From: a bacterium
Lineage (GTDB): Bacteria > Armatimonadota > Zipacnadia > Zipacnadales > UBA11051
Assembly: GCA_021372615.1 (NCBI GenBank)
Contig: JAJFUB010000109.1
Span: 17,193 to 81,192 of the forward strand
DNA length: 64,000 nt
Direction: 5' to 3'
In this document: positions 26,080 through 33,759 of the stretch, in pieces
How the letters are laid out: every line of letters starts with the position of its first letter
Numbering within the stretch: the stretch's first letter is position 1
Translations under genes and position numbers: made by a program
The notes under the pieces: generated by a model
Told to the model about the DNA's origin: nothing
Databases searched by the model: none
Seen by the model: only the letters and a program-made list of their open reading frames with translations

Positions 26080-28065
26080 ATGTCGGTGCCCACTGTTCCC
26101 CAACTGGTCGCTGAGCACTCGGGCGCGCACGCCGCTGCTCCTGCACGTGCGCGTGTGACCGTGCGGGCGATCGTCCTGGGCGCTCTGCTCATCCCCCTCA
26201 ATGTCTACTGGGTGATGATGGTCGAGGGCATCTGGCACAGCGGCCATCCCTCGGTCATGGCCCTGCCCTGGGGGGCGGTGTTCAACCTCGTCATCCTGCT
26301 GCTGGTCAACGTGCTGCTGCGCCGGTTCGCCCCCCGCCATGCCTTCACCCAGGCCGAACTCATCACCATCTACACCATGGTCGCCATCGCGGTCATGCTT
26401 GCGGGACATGACACGCTGCAGTTGGGCGTGCCCAACATGTCGTATGGCTGGTGGTTCGCCACCGAGGCCAACCACTGGGAGCAACTCTTCCACGAGTACC
26501 TGCCGCGCTTCCTGACCGTCAGTGACGAGGCGGTGCTGAAGCCCTACTACAGCGGCGACAGCACGCTCTACACGCGGCAGCATCTGATGGCGTGGGTCGG
26601 TCCGGCCCTGTGGTGGGTGGGGATCGTGCTGGCGGTCGGGGTGGTGATGGTCGGCCTGAACGTCATCATGCGGCGACAGTGGACCGAGAACGAGCGGCTG
26701 GGCTACCCCATCGTGCAGTTGCCGCTGGCCATGACGGCCGAGGGCGGCAGCCGCGCGTTCTATGCCAGCCGCATGCTGTGGCTCGGCATCGCCATCGCCG
26801 CGGCCATAGACCTGTCCAACGGGCTGCACCACTTCTGGCCCGCCTGGTTCAGCTTCGACGTGCGGCATGACAGCCCCAAGCACTTCATTGACACGCGGCC
26901 GTGGGACAAGCCGTGGAGCGCCATGGGGCGCATTGACTTCCCCCTGTATCCCTTCTGCATCGCCCTGGGCTTCCTCATTCCGCTGGACCTGTGCTTCTCG
27001 ATGTGGTTCTTCTTCATCGTGCGCAAGCTCATGCAGGTGTGGGCGGTGGCGCTGCCGATCCGCATGATGCCGGGGCTGCCGTACTTCGGCGAGCAGTCCT
27101 TCGGGGCGTGGTTCGCGCTGGGCGTGTACGGCCTCTGGGTGGCGCGACGGCACCTGGCGCGGTTGGGGCGACGGCTGTGGCGCGGGGCGCTCGACGACAC
27201 CACCGCCGAGGGCGACCCGATGAGCTACCGCGCGGCCGTCGGCGCCATGGGCCTCGGCCTGGTGTTCCTGCTGTGGGTGACGATGAAGGCCGGCATGAGC
27301 TTGCCCGCCACGCTGCTATTGTATGGCTTCGGCTTCCTCATCCACCTGACGGTGACACGGGTGCGGGCGGAGCTGGGGCCGCCGGCCCACGAGATGGCCG
27401 GCAACATGAACGCCGTGACCCTCGGCACCATCTTCGCGGGCACCAAGGGCCTCGGGGCGCGCAGCCTCACCATCTTCCCGCTGTTCTGGTGGTTCACGGG
27501 ACGGGGCTACCGCACCACGCCGATGCCGGTGCAACTCGAGGGCTTCAAGATGGCGGAGGTGTCGGGGGCCGAGCCGCAGCGCCTGGCCGTGGGCATGGCC
27601 CTGGCCCTCGGGCTGGGGGCGCTGTTCACCTACTGGTCGGCCATCCACCTGACCTACCAGTATGGCACGACGCCCCTGGTCGGCCACAACGGCGGGCAGT
27701 GGTCGGAACTGGCTTCGTGGCTGAACTACCCCAAGGACCCGAGCTGGCAGCGGATGCTGTTCATCGGCCTGGGCGGGGCGGCGACGGTCGGCATGATGTG
27801 GATGCGGATGAACTTCCTGTGGTGGCCGCTGCACCCGGCCGGCTACGCCCTGGGCGCGCTCTTCGGGACGGACTACTTCTGGAGCTGCCTGCTGATTGCC
27901 TGGCTCATCAAGTGGGCGATCCTGCGCTGGGGCGGCCACAAGACCCACCGGAACTTCATGCCCATGGTCTACGGGGTCATCCTCGGGGAGTACTTTGTGG
28001 GGGCCTTCTGGAGCGCACTCAGCGTAATCCTCAAGGAGCGGATCTACGACTTCTCGCCGGGGTAG
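26080..28065 (+). CDS. DUF6785/DUF6784-type multi-pass membrane protein
   Basis: The protein has 661 residues with about 13-14 hydrophobic segments. Motifs such as FTQAELITIYTMVAIA, HDTLQLGVPNMSYGWWFA, WTENERLGYPIVQLPLAM and LGPPAHEMAGNMNAV are typical of the DUF6785 (N-terminal) and DUF6784 (C-terminal) pair found mainly in Planctomycetota, Armatimonadota and relatives. The 'oligopeptide transporter-like' architecture suggests transport, but function is not known. It follows the epimerase by 42 bases and is probably the last gene of that operon; a hairpin without a T-run follows. Confidence 0.85.
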   Translation: MSVPTVPQLVAEHSGAHAAAPARARVTVRAIVLGALLIPLNVYWVMMVEGIWHSGHPSVMALPWGAVFNLVILLLVNVLLRRFAPRHAFTQAELITIYTMVAIAVMLAGHDTLQLGVPNMSYGWWFATEANHWEQLFHEYLPRFLTVSDEAVLKPYYSGDSTLYTRQHLMAWVGPALWWVGIVLAVGVVMVGLNVIMRRQWTENERLGYPIVQLPLAMTAEGGSRAFYASRMLWLGIAIAAAIDLSNGLHHFWPAWFSFDVRHDSPKHFIDTRPWDKPWSAMGRIDFPLYPFCIALGFLIPLDLCFSMWFFFIVRKLMQVWAVALPIRMMPGLPYFGEQSFGAWFALGVYGLWVARRHLARLGRRLWRGALDDTTAEGDPMSYRAAVGAMGLGLVFLLWVTMKAGMSLPATLLLYGFGFLIHLTVTRVRAELGPPAHEMAGNMNAVTLGTIFAGTKGLGARSLTIFPLFWWFTGRGYRTTPMPVQLEGFKMAEVSGAEPQRLAVGMALALGLGALFTYWSAIHLTYQYGTTPLVGHNGGQWSELASWLNYPKDPSWQRMLFIGLGGAATVGMMWMRMNFLWWPLHPAGYALGALFGTDYFWSCLLIAWLIKWAILRWGGHKTHRNFMPMVYGVILGEYFVGAFWSALSVILKERIYDFSPG

Positions 28066-28078
28066 CCGTTGAGGCCAT

Positions 28079-28103
28079 GGGTGCCGCACACGGCGCGGCA
28101 CCC
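28079..28103. terminator. Hairpin between convergent genes, no T-run
   Basis: The 9-bp perfect stem gggtgccgc (28079-28087) / gcggcaccc (28095-28103) nearly fills the 44-base gap between the genes at 26080-28065 (+) and 28110-29135 (-). It has no T-run on either side. Confidence 0.55.
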
Positions 28104-28109
28104 GCCGCC

Positions 28110-29135
28110 TCATACGAGCCCGCGCAACGTTTCCGCCGCTGCCTCGGGAGTGATGTCCCGCTGCGGCGTCCCCAGCATCTCGAACCCCACCATGAACTTG
28201 CGCACCGTCGCTGAGCGCAGCAGGGGCGGGTAGAAGTGCGCGTGCAGGTGCCAGAAGGGGTACTCCCCGCCGTCGGTGGGCTGCTGGTGCCAGCCCATCG
28301 AGTAGGGGAAGCTGACCTTGAAGAGCCTGTCATAGGCGCCGGTGAGGGTGCTGAGCAACTCCGCCATGCCGCGGCGCTGGTCGGGGGAGAGGACTGGGAT
28401 GTCGGCGCAGTGGGCGCGGGCGACGACGAGCGTCTCATACGGCCAGCAGGCCCAGAAGGGCACCACGGCTATGAAGTGGTCATTGGCGCACACGATGCGC
28501 TCGCCGCGCTGCAGCTCCAGCGCCGCGTAGTCACACAGCAGGCAGGAGTCACGGTCGCGCCGATAGGCCTCCTGGCGGGCCAGCTCCTTGGCCGGCTCGT
28601 TGGGGAGATGGCGCGTCGCCCAGATCTGGCCATGCGGGTGCGGGTTGCTGCAGCCCATCATGGGGCCCTTGTTCTCAAAGACCTGCACGTAGCCGATCTC
28701 CGGCCGCGCCCCGATCTCCGCCGTCTGCTCGGCCCACACGTTCACCACCGGCAGAATCTGCTCCGGCCTCATCTGGGCGAGGGTCAGGTTGTGCTTCGGC
28801 GAAAAGCAGATGACGCGGCACAGGCCCTGCTCGGCGCTGGCGAGCAGCAGGTCACCCTCGCGGACCTCCCCCTCCGGCGTGTCCGGCAGCAACGCCGCGA
28901 AGTCGTTGTTGAAGACGTACGTGCTTTCGTACTTCGGGTTCACACTGCCATCGGCGCGAGTGTTGCCTGGGCAGAGGTAGCATTGGGGGTCATACTCCGG
29001 CCGCGTGTCGGGCGGCACGTCCTCCACCTGCCCCGACCACGGGCGCTTGGTGCGGTGGGGTGACACGAGGACCCACTCGCCCGTCAGGGCGTTGAAGCGG
29101 CGGTGCGGATGGTCGGTCAGAGAGAAGGTGGACAC
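28110..29135 (-). CDS. galT: Galactose-1-phosphate uridylyltransferase
   Basis: The protein has 341 residues from a GTG at 29135 with GGAG seven bases upstream; a start at 29234 would add 33 unrelated residues. It shows [21 protein letters not shown], the Zn site [18 protein letters not shown], and the catalytic HPHGQIWA, in which the second His forms the uridylyl-enzyme intermediate. GalT exchanges UDP from UDP-glucose to galactose-1-phosphate in the Leloir pathway. No galK or galE is adjacent. Confidence 0.96.
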   Translation of the reverse strand: MSTFSLTDHPHRRFNALTGEWVLVSPHRTKRPWSGQVEDVPPDTRPEYDPQCYLCPGNTRADGSVNPKYESTYVFNNDFAALLPDTPEGEVREGDLLLASAEQGLCRVICFSPKHNLTLAQMRPEQILPVVNVWAEQTAEIGARPEIGYVQVFENKGPMMGCSNPHPHGQIWATRHLPNEPAKELARQEAYRRDRDSCLLCDYAALELQRGERIVCANDHFIAVVPFWACWPYETLVVARAHCADIPVLSPDQRRGMAELLSTLTGAYDRLFKVSFPYSMGWHQQPTDGGEYPFWHLHAHFYPPLLRSATVRKFMVGFEMLGTPQRDITPEAAAETLRGLV

Positions 29136-29249
29136 AGGCAGACTCCGTAGGAGGGGAATGGCGGACCGCAAGACGGCGAGGGTGAGTTCGCCGCGCGGGG
29201 CAAGGAGGCCTGCCCCTCCCTGCCCGCGAGCCACGTGCGCGTCAGCATA

Positions 29250-30008
29250 CTAGGGCGTGCCATAGCGCATCAGCGCGCTCACATCCCGTGCCGTCAGCAG
29301 CACAAACGGCAGGACGATCAGCCCCTTGCTGATGATCTCACCGACGACGATCACGCCAACATAGACGCCAATCGCCTTCCCGGTCTTCATGCCGCTGCTC
29401 TCGCGCAGCGCGAAGAAGTTGAGGAACAGCCCCCAGGCCATGATCAGCATCGTGAGCAAGCCGCCGGCAATGATCCAGGGGAACGCCCCGGTCTGCTGGA
29501 GGTAGGAGATGACCTGGCTAGCCTGGAGGTTCCCAAGCGATCCCAGGAAGTGTCCGAGGAGGCCATCGGTCCACATCAGACCGGCCAGCGCGAAGGGCAA
29601 GCGGCCGACGGCCGACATGGCGAAGTAGTCTACCAGACGACGCGGACCCGAGCCGAAGACCGCGCCGGCAACCCAGAAGAGCACTGCCACCACCAGCCAG
29701 TCCATCACCGGGAGAGTCGCGATCGCCCAGACGGGGAAGGGGGGCCCGGTGTACGGCGGCTCCGCGTGAGCCTCTACGCCGGGAGTCCGCCACATCTGCA
29801 CCGGGGCTCCGGTCCCCACGTGCAAGTCTGCAATCCCGTCGAAACGCACACCTCCGTGTGCCGCCAGGAGCACTGTCGCCGCGACTACCAGCAGACCGAC
29901 AAGGAGGGCTGAGCCGCCCGACAGCAGTGTGAAGGGGTTGACCAGAAGCATCCCTCGACTCGTCGCCTCGTCCCTTCTGAGGAACTCGCGTACCACTTCG
30001 TCACTCAT
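29250..30008 (-). CDS. YIP1-like multi-pass membrane protein
   Basis: The protein has 252 residues from the ATG at 30008, which has AGGTGAG upstream and overlaps the DUF2089 gene by 8 bases. It shows a polar N-terminus, a first hydrophobic segment (LLVGLLVVAATVLLAA), a loop of about 45 residues, then four or five segments with a YIP1-like run (DYFAMSAVGRLPFALAGL and LIMAWGLFLNFFALRESSGM). The role is unknown. The overlap with the DUF2089 regulator suggests a two-gene unit. Confidence 0.75.
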   Translation of the reverse strand: MSDEVVREFLRRDEATSRGMLLVNPFTLLSGGSALLVGLLVVAATVLLAAHGGVRFDGIADLHVGTGAPVQMWRTPGVEAHAEPPYTGPPFPVWAIATLPVMDWLVVAVLFWVAGAVFGSGPRRLVDYFAMSAVGRLPFALAGLMWTDGLLGHFLGSLGNLQASQVISYLQQTGAFPWIIAGGLLTMLIMAWGLFLNFFALRESSGMKTGKAIGVYVGVIVVGEIISKGLIVLPFVLLTARDVSALMRYGTP

Positions 30009-30288
30009 CGGTCTCACCTGCTCCCTCGATCTGCTCGATGTGGGCGATCAACTCGTTGAGGCGGTTGCGCACGGTGGGGTAGCTCACCCCGTAGCGCCGC
30101 GCAATCTCCTTGAGGCTGCCGCTGGACTTGACGAACTCCAGGATGAACTGCTGCTCCTCCCGGGGCAAGCGCGCCAGCGTGCCCATCGTCAGGTTCCCTT
30201 CCACGGCAATCTCGCACTTGGCGCACCACAGCCGCTGGATGTTCAGCGGCCCACCGCAACTGGGACAACTGCCGACTACCGAAGCCAT
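30001..30288 (-). CDS. DUF2089-family zinc-ribbon/HTH regulator
   Basis: The protein has 95 residues. It has a four-Cys zinc ribbon (C8-x2-C11 and C22-x2-C25), then EGNLTMGTLARLPREEQQFILEFVKSS, and a helix-turn-helix at about 57-82 (LKEIARRYGVSYPTVRNRLNELI). The order matches DUF2089 regulators, which commonly control a following membrane-protein gene. AAGGAGG lies 11 bases upstream. It is the first gene of the unit driven by the promoter at 30322-30356. Confidence 0.9.
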   Translation of the reverse strand: MASVVGSCPSCGGPLNIQRLWCAKCEIAVEGNLTMGTLARLPREEQQFILEFVKSSGSLKEIARRYGVSYPTVRNRLNELIAHIEQIEGAGETDE

Positions 30289-30321
30289 GTCTAGTCATCG
30301 CCTCCTTTCATGCATCACACG

Positions 30322-30356
30322 ATAGCGATAATATAGCGAGCAATCACGAATGTCAA
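30322..30356 (-). promoter_or_regulatory. Promoter with direct-repeat operator for the DUF2089 unit
   Basis: On the minus strand, TTGACA (30351-30356) and TATTAT (30328-30333) are 17 bases apart. The heptamer ATAGCGA occurs twice, at 30322-30328 and 30333-30339, exactly 11 bases apart and overlapping the -10. It is a plausible regulator binding site, one helical turn between half-sites. No other structure was found in 30289-30489. Confidence 0.7.
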
Positions 30357-30489
30357 GCGGACGATAAAGAAAACAGAAGTGCAGGTGCACACACCTCTGG
30401 TGTGGAAGCAGGCACCGTGGGACGGGCTCGCGGCCGCAACGCCGGCCTGTGCCCCCCCAGATCCCCCAACCCGAAGGGAGACGTACCGG

Positions 30490-31632
30490 ATGGACAAGCT
30501 GCGCATCGGTGTCATCGGAGTCTGCGGACGCGGCGGCATCGCGAACAACTGGCACAACAACAAGCGCTCGGAGGTCGTCGGCGGCGCTGACGTGTCCGAG
30601 GCCGCGCTCGCGAACTTCAGGGAGCGCATGGGTGAGGACGTGTTCACGACGCTGGAGTACCGGCGCCTGCTGGAGCGCGATGACGTGGACGCCATCGCCG
30701 TGACCGCCCCGGACTTCATGCACGAGGAGCTGGCCTGCGCGGCGCTGGAGGCCGGGAAGCACGTCTTTTGCGAAAAGCCCCTGGCCATCTCGACGGCCGG
30801 GTGCGACCGCATCCTGCGCACCTGGAAGGTCTCCGGCAAGCACCTGATGGTCGGCTTCAACATGCGATACATGAACATCTTCCGCGTGATGAAGGAGATC
30901 ATTGACACGGGAACCATCGGCGAAATCAAGGCGGCGTGGTGCCGGCATTTCGTCGGCCACGGGCGCACGTTCTACTTCCAGGACTGGCACGCCACCCGCC
31001 AGGGCAGCAACACGCTGCTGCTGCAGAAGGGCAGCCACGACCTTGACATGATCCACTGGCTGACCGGGCAATACAGCAAGCGTGTGGCCGCCTTCGGCGG
31101 GCTGGACATGTTCGGGGGCGACAAGCCCAACGACCTGCGCTGCCCGGACTGCGACGAGGCGGACACCTGCTGGGAAGTGGCCGACCCGAGCTGCTCGCGC
31201 AACCAGTGCTGCTTCCGGCAGGAAGTGGATGTCGAGGACAACCATGTGATGATCATGGAGCTGGACGGGGGCATCAAGGCCAGCTACCTGCAGTGCCACT
31301 TCACGCCCGACTACCACCGCAACTACACGATCATCGGCACCGAGGGCCGGGTGGAGAACTCCGAGCCCGAGGGCAAGGTGTGGGTAAAGATGCGGCGGGC
31401 AAACACCTGGAAGGAGTTGGCCGACCGCACCTATGAGATCCGTCCGGCGATGGGCGGCCACGGCGGCGCCGACCCGGTCATCACCGAGGACTTCCTGGAC
31501 ATGGTGCTGGAGGGCAAGGAGCCACTGGCGACGCCGCTGGCCGGCCGCATGAGCGTAGCGGCAGGCTGCGCGGGCGCGGACTCGCTGCGGAGCGGCGGAC
31601 AGGTGCAGGAGGTGCCGGAGGTCGCGTGGTAG
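30490..31632 (+). CDS. Gfo/Idh/MocA-family oxidoreductase with Cys-rich insert
   Basis: The protein has 380 residues from the ATG at 30490, with AAGGGAG upstream. It has the Rossmann motif VIGVCGRGGIANN and EKPLAIS. At about 217-245 there is a Cys-rich segment (CPDCDEADTC ... CSRNQCC) shared in position with the paralogues at 46632 and 51363. Its C-terminus overlaps the GATase-like gene by seven bases, suggesting coupling. Family role: NAD(P)-dependent conversion of sugar derivatives. Confidence 0.88.
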   Translation: MDKLRIGVIGVCGRGGIANNWHNNKRSEVVGGADVSEAALANFRERMGEDVFTTLEYRRLLERDDVDAIAVTAPDFMHEELACAALEAGKHVFCEKPLAISTAGCDRILRTWKVSGKHLMVGFNMRYMNIFRVMKEIIDTGTIGEIKAAWCRHFVGHGRTFYFQDWHATRQGSNTLLLQKGSHDLDMIHWLTGQYSKRVAAFGGLDMFGGDKPNDLRCPDCDEADTCWEVADPSCSRNQCCFRQEVDVEDNHVMIMELDGGIKASYLQCHFTPDYHRNYTIIGTEGRVENSEPEGKVWVKMRRANTWKELADRTYEIRPAMGGHGGADPVITEDFLDMVLEGKEPLATPLAGRMSVAAGCAGADSLRSGGQVQEVPEVAW

Positions 31633-32483
31633 GTTCGCTTCTAGGGCGACTGCTGATCGGGATGGTGGCGGCGGGGGTTCTCGCCGCCACCTGCGTTCGC
31701 GCCGACGGGAAGATGGTCTTCACCGACGGCCTGCTACAGGGCTGTGACGGGCTCTTTGACGACTGGGGCGCGGTGTGCCGGGCGGGGCAGCCGGTCGTGT
31801 GTGTGGTGGCGGCGCGGCACCCGGAGCCCCTGCGGTCGGCCCTGCACGAGCCCACGCAGGGGCATGGGTACCTGCCGTACCTCGAGACCACCCGCCAGCT
31901 TGCAGAGCGGCTGTCGGGGCTGCCGGCGGTGGTGGTGCACTACCTGCAGCTTGAGGACCAGCCGCCGGCACCGACCATCTGCCGGGCGCTGCTGCTGACG
32001 GCGCTGGACCGGAGTGTCAGTGCCGAGCACACGGGCAGGCTGCGGGCACTGATCCGCACCACCGACATCCCCATCCTCGGCTTCTGCGGCGGGCTGCAGC
32101 TCATCGGCGAAGCGTTCGGGGCCAGGAGCGAGCGGCTGCGGTCGCTGCGCCCGGGCGAAGCCGACCCCATGCCGACGTACTACCCCGGCACCTTCAAGGA
32201 GGTCGGTTTCCTGCCGGTGCGAATCGTGAAGCCCGACCCGCTCTTCGCGGGGCTGGGCAGCACTCTCATCGTGCGCGAGGTCCACGCCTTCGGGCTGAGC
32301 AGTCTGCCGCCGGAACTGGAGTGCCTCGCGGCGACGGACGAGTGTCCCGTGCAGGTCGTCCGCCACAAGACGAAGCTGATCGTCGGGACACAGTTCCATG
32401 CGGAGCGCTTCGACTCCGGACACCCGGATGGTGGGCGCCTGATCGGCAATTTCCTCGCACTCGCGGGGCTAAGGGCGCCCTAA
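31626..32483 (+). CDS. Class I glutamine amidotransferase-like protein with N-terminal hydrophobic segment
   Basis: The protein has 285 residues from a GTG at 31626. The triad is complete: Cys154 in GFCGGLQLI, His258 and Glu260 in QFHAERFD. Residues 1-27 (LLGRLLIGMVAAGVLAATCVRA) resemble a signal peptide, unusual for a GATase. A later start at Met30 would give a cytoplasmic protein but has no clear Shine-Dalgarno. It overlaps the oxidoreductase stop. It could be a gamma-glutamyl hydrolase-type peptidase; the ammonia acceptor is not visible. Confidence 0.75.
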   Translation: MVGSLLGRLLIGMVAAGVLAATCVRADGKMVFTDGLLQGCDGLFDDWGAVCRAGQPVVCVVAARHPEPLRSALHEPTQGHGYLPYLETTRQLAERLSGLPAVVVHYLQLEDQPPAPTICRALLLTALDRSVSAEHTGRLRALIRTTDIPILGFCGGLQLIGEAFGARSERLRSLRPGEADPMPTYYPGTFKEVGFLPVRIVKPDPLFAGLGSTLIVREVHAFGLSSLPPELECLAATDECPVQVVRHKTKLIVGTQFHAERFDSGHPDGGRLIGNFLALAGLRAP

Positions 32484-32508
32484 CGCCGCCCCGTGAACGG
32501 AGTGGTCG

Positions 32509-32537
32509 TTGACGCACTTGGCGGATTGGTGTACCAT
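32509..32537 (+). promoter_or_regulatory. Promoter of the cold-shock gene
   Basis: TTGACG (32509-32514) and TACCAT (32532-32537) are 17 bases apart. It gives a leader of about 145 bases before the cold-shock gene at 32687. Long structured leaders are usual for cold-shock mRNAs. No further gene is seen in 32484-32686. Confidence 0.65.
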
Positions 32538-32686
32538 AGTGTCAACGGCGGCGTGTGCCGCCCAAAAAAGCGTGACGTACTTGATGGTGGATACGATACT
32601 TGCCGGCTTGTCTGGGATACTCTCCCGTCCAGGTCTCGCTGCAGGTGCGAAACCAGCGAGTACCGAGAGAGAACGGAGCAAAGAGT

Positions 32687-32893
32687 ATGCCTACCGGCAA
32701 AGTGAAGTGGTTCAACGACAGCAAGGGGTACGGTTTCATCGAGTACGACGGGGGGCCGGACGTGTTCGTGCATTTCTCGGCTCTCAGTGGTGAGGGCTAC
32801 CGCACCCTGGCCGAAGGCGCCAGCGTCGAGTTCGAGATCGTCAGCGACGCCAAGGGTCCGCGAGCCGACAAGGTCACCATCCTGAACGACTAG
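32687..32893 (+). CDS. Cold-shock protein (CspA family)
   Basis: The protein has 68 residues from the ATG at 32687. It has [13 protein letters not shown]1 KGYGFIEYD and RNP2 DVFVHFSAL, the full single-strand nucleic-acid-binding surface. It binds RNA/DNA and prevents secondary structure. CGGAG precedes the start, with an intrinsic terminator right after the stop, so it is monocistronic. Confidence 0.97.
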   Translation: MPTGKVKWFNDSKGYGFIEYDGGPDVFVHFSALSGEGYRTLAEGASVEFEIVSDAKGPRADKVTILND

Positions 32894-32912
32894 CGTCATC
32901 GGGCCGACCCGA

Positions 32913-32947
32913 ACGCCCCCGGTGCTTTGTGCATCCGGGGGCGTTTT
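32913..32947 (+). terminator. Intrinsic terminator of the cold-shock gene
   Basis: The 10-bp stem acgcccccgg (32913-32922) / ccgggggcgt (32935-32944) is followed by TTTT. It lies 19 bases after the stop. Confidence 0.92.
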
Positions 32948-33069
32948 GCGTTAGGCAAAGCAGTTGAGGGCGAAGGTGTCAGGCGAACTCCCAATGTCTG
33001 TGTTCGGCGGAAGCAGGAATGTCCCACGATGGTGGCGAACATCCACGCAGCGCACTCAGGAGGTGACAG

Positions 33070-33693
33070 ATGGACCCGACTAGGCTGGCCCAGTTGACCG
33101 ACTACGTGAAGCAGTCGCGAGCCGCCGGACAGACGTACGACCAGGTGAGAGCCGCAGTCCTGGGGGGCGGGTGGAGCGAGGATGAGGTAAACGAGTACCT
33201 GCCGGCAGCATGGGCACAGACCGAGCCGGCCGCGGCGCCACCGCCCGTGGCACCCCCGGCAGTTGCCCCGCCGGTGGCCGCACCCGTAACGCCCGTGACG
33301 CCAGCCGTACCGCCGACTTACGCCGCGCCGATGGCCCCGGCCTATGCCCCGGCCTCGGACGGCAACACTTCCGGCAACCCGGCCATGCCCGTGCCGCCGG
33401 AAGTCGAGCAGATGGGCTGGAGCTGGGGCGGCTTCGGGCTGAACTGGATCTGGGGCATCGGGAACAAGGTCTGGATCGCGCTGCTGGCGCTGATCCCCTG
33501 CGTCAACATCGGTATCGCGATCTGGCTGGGTATCGCCGGCCACAAGCTCGCCTGGCAGAACCGCCACTTTGACAGCATGCAGCAGTACAAGGAGACGATG
33601 AAGGCCTGGAACATGTGGGGCATCATCATCTTCCTCGTGAGCATCGCGCTGAACATCCTGAGCGCGATCATCCAGGCGATGGCGAAACACTAG
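33070..33693 (+). CDS. Small membrane protein with Pro/Ala-rich linker
   Basis: The protein has 207 residues with a perfect AGGAGGT upstream. Residues 1-50 form a helical region (LTDYVKQSRAAGQTYDQVRAAV, GGWSEDEVNEYL), like a UBA/SHOCT-like small domain. Residues 51-110 are Pro/Ala/Val-rich. The rest carries WGGFGLNWIWGIGNKVWIALLALIP and a second hydrophobic segment (WGIIIFLVSIALNILSAII), two membrane helices, with a pattern seen in many uncharacterised bacterial proteins. Function unknown. Confidence 0.75.
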   Translation: MDPTRLAQLTDYVKQSRAAGQTYDQVRAAVLGGGWSEDEVNEYLPAAWAQTEPAAAPPPVAPPAVAPPVAAPVTPVTPAVPPTYAAPMAPAYAPASDGNTSGNPAMPVPPEVEQMGWSWGGFGLNWIWGIGNKVWIALLALIPCVNIGIAIWLGIAGHKLAWQNRHFDSMQQYKETMKAWNMWGIIIFLVSIALNILSAIIQAMAKH

Positions 33694-33711
33694 CTGAGCC
33701 TCGGAGAAGCG

Positions 33712-33742
33712 ACCACGCCCGGCCAGTCTGGCCGGGCGTGGT
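33712..33742. terminator. Hairpin between convergent genes, no T-run
   Basis: The 14-bp perfect stem (33712-33725 with 33729-33742, loop GTC) fills the gap between the genes ending at 33693 (+) and 33760 (-). No T-run on either strand. Confidence 0.7.
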
Positions 33743-33759
33743 GATTCGTGGGGATAGGC

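Noticed and set aside
24952..27153. A 733-codon minus-strand open frame over the CocE-like, epimerase and DUF6785-type genes
   Set aside because: It crosses three genes with clear motifs, and its translation is His/Arg/Pro-rich without any domain. Shadow of GC-rich coding DNA.
32538..32686. A riboswitch in the leader of the cold-shock gene
   Set aside because: No known aptamer motif is seen. A structured, temperature-sensing leader is likely for a cold-shock gene, but I cannot identify specific elements.
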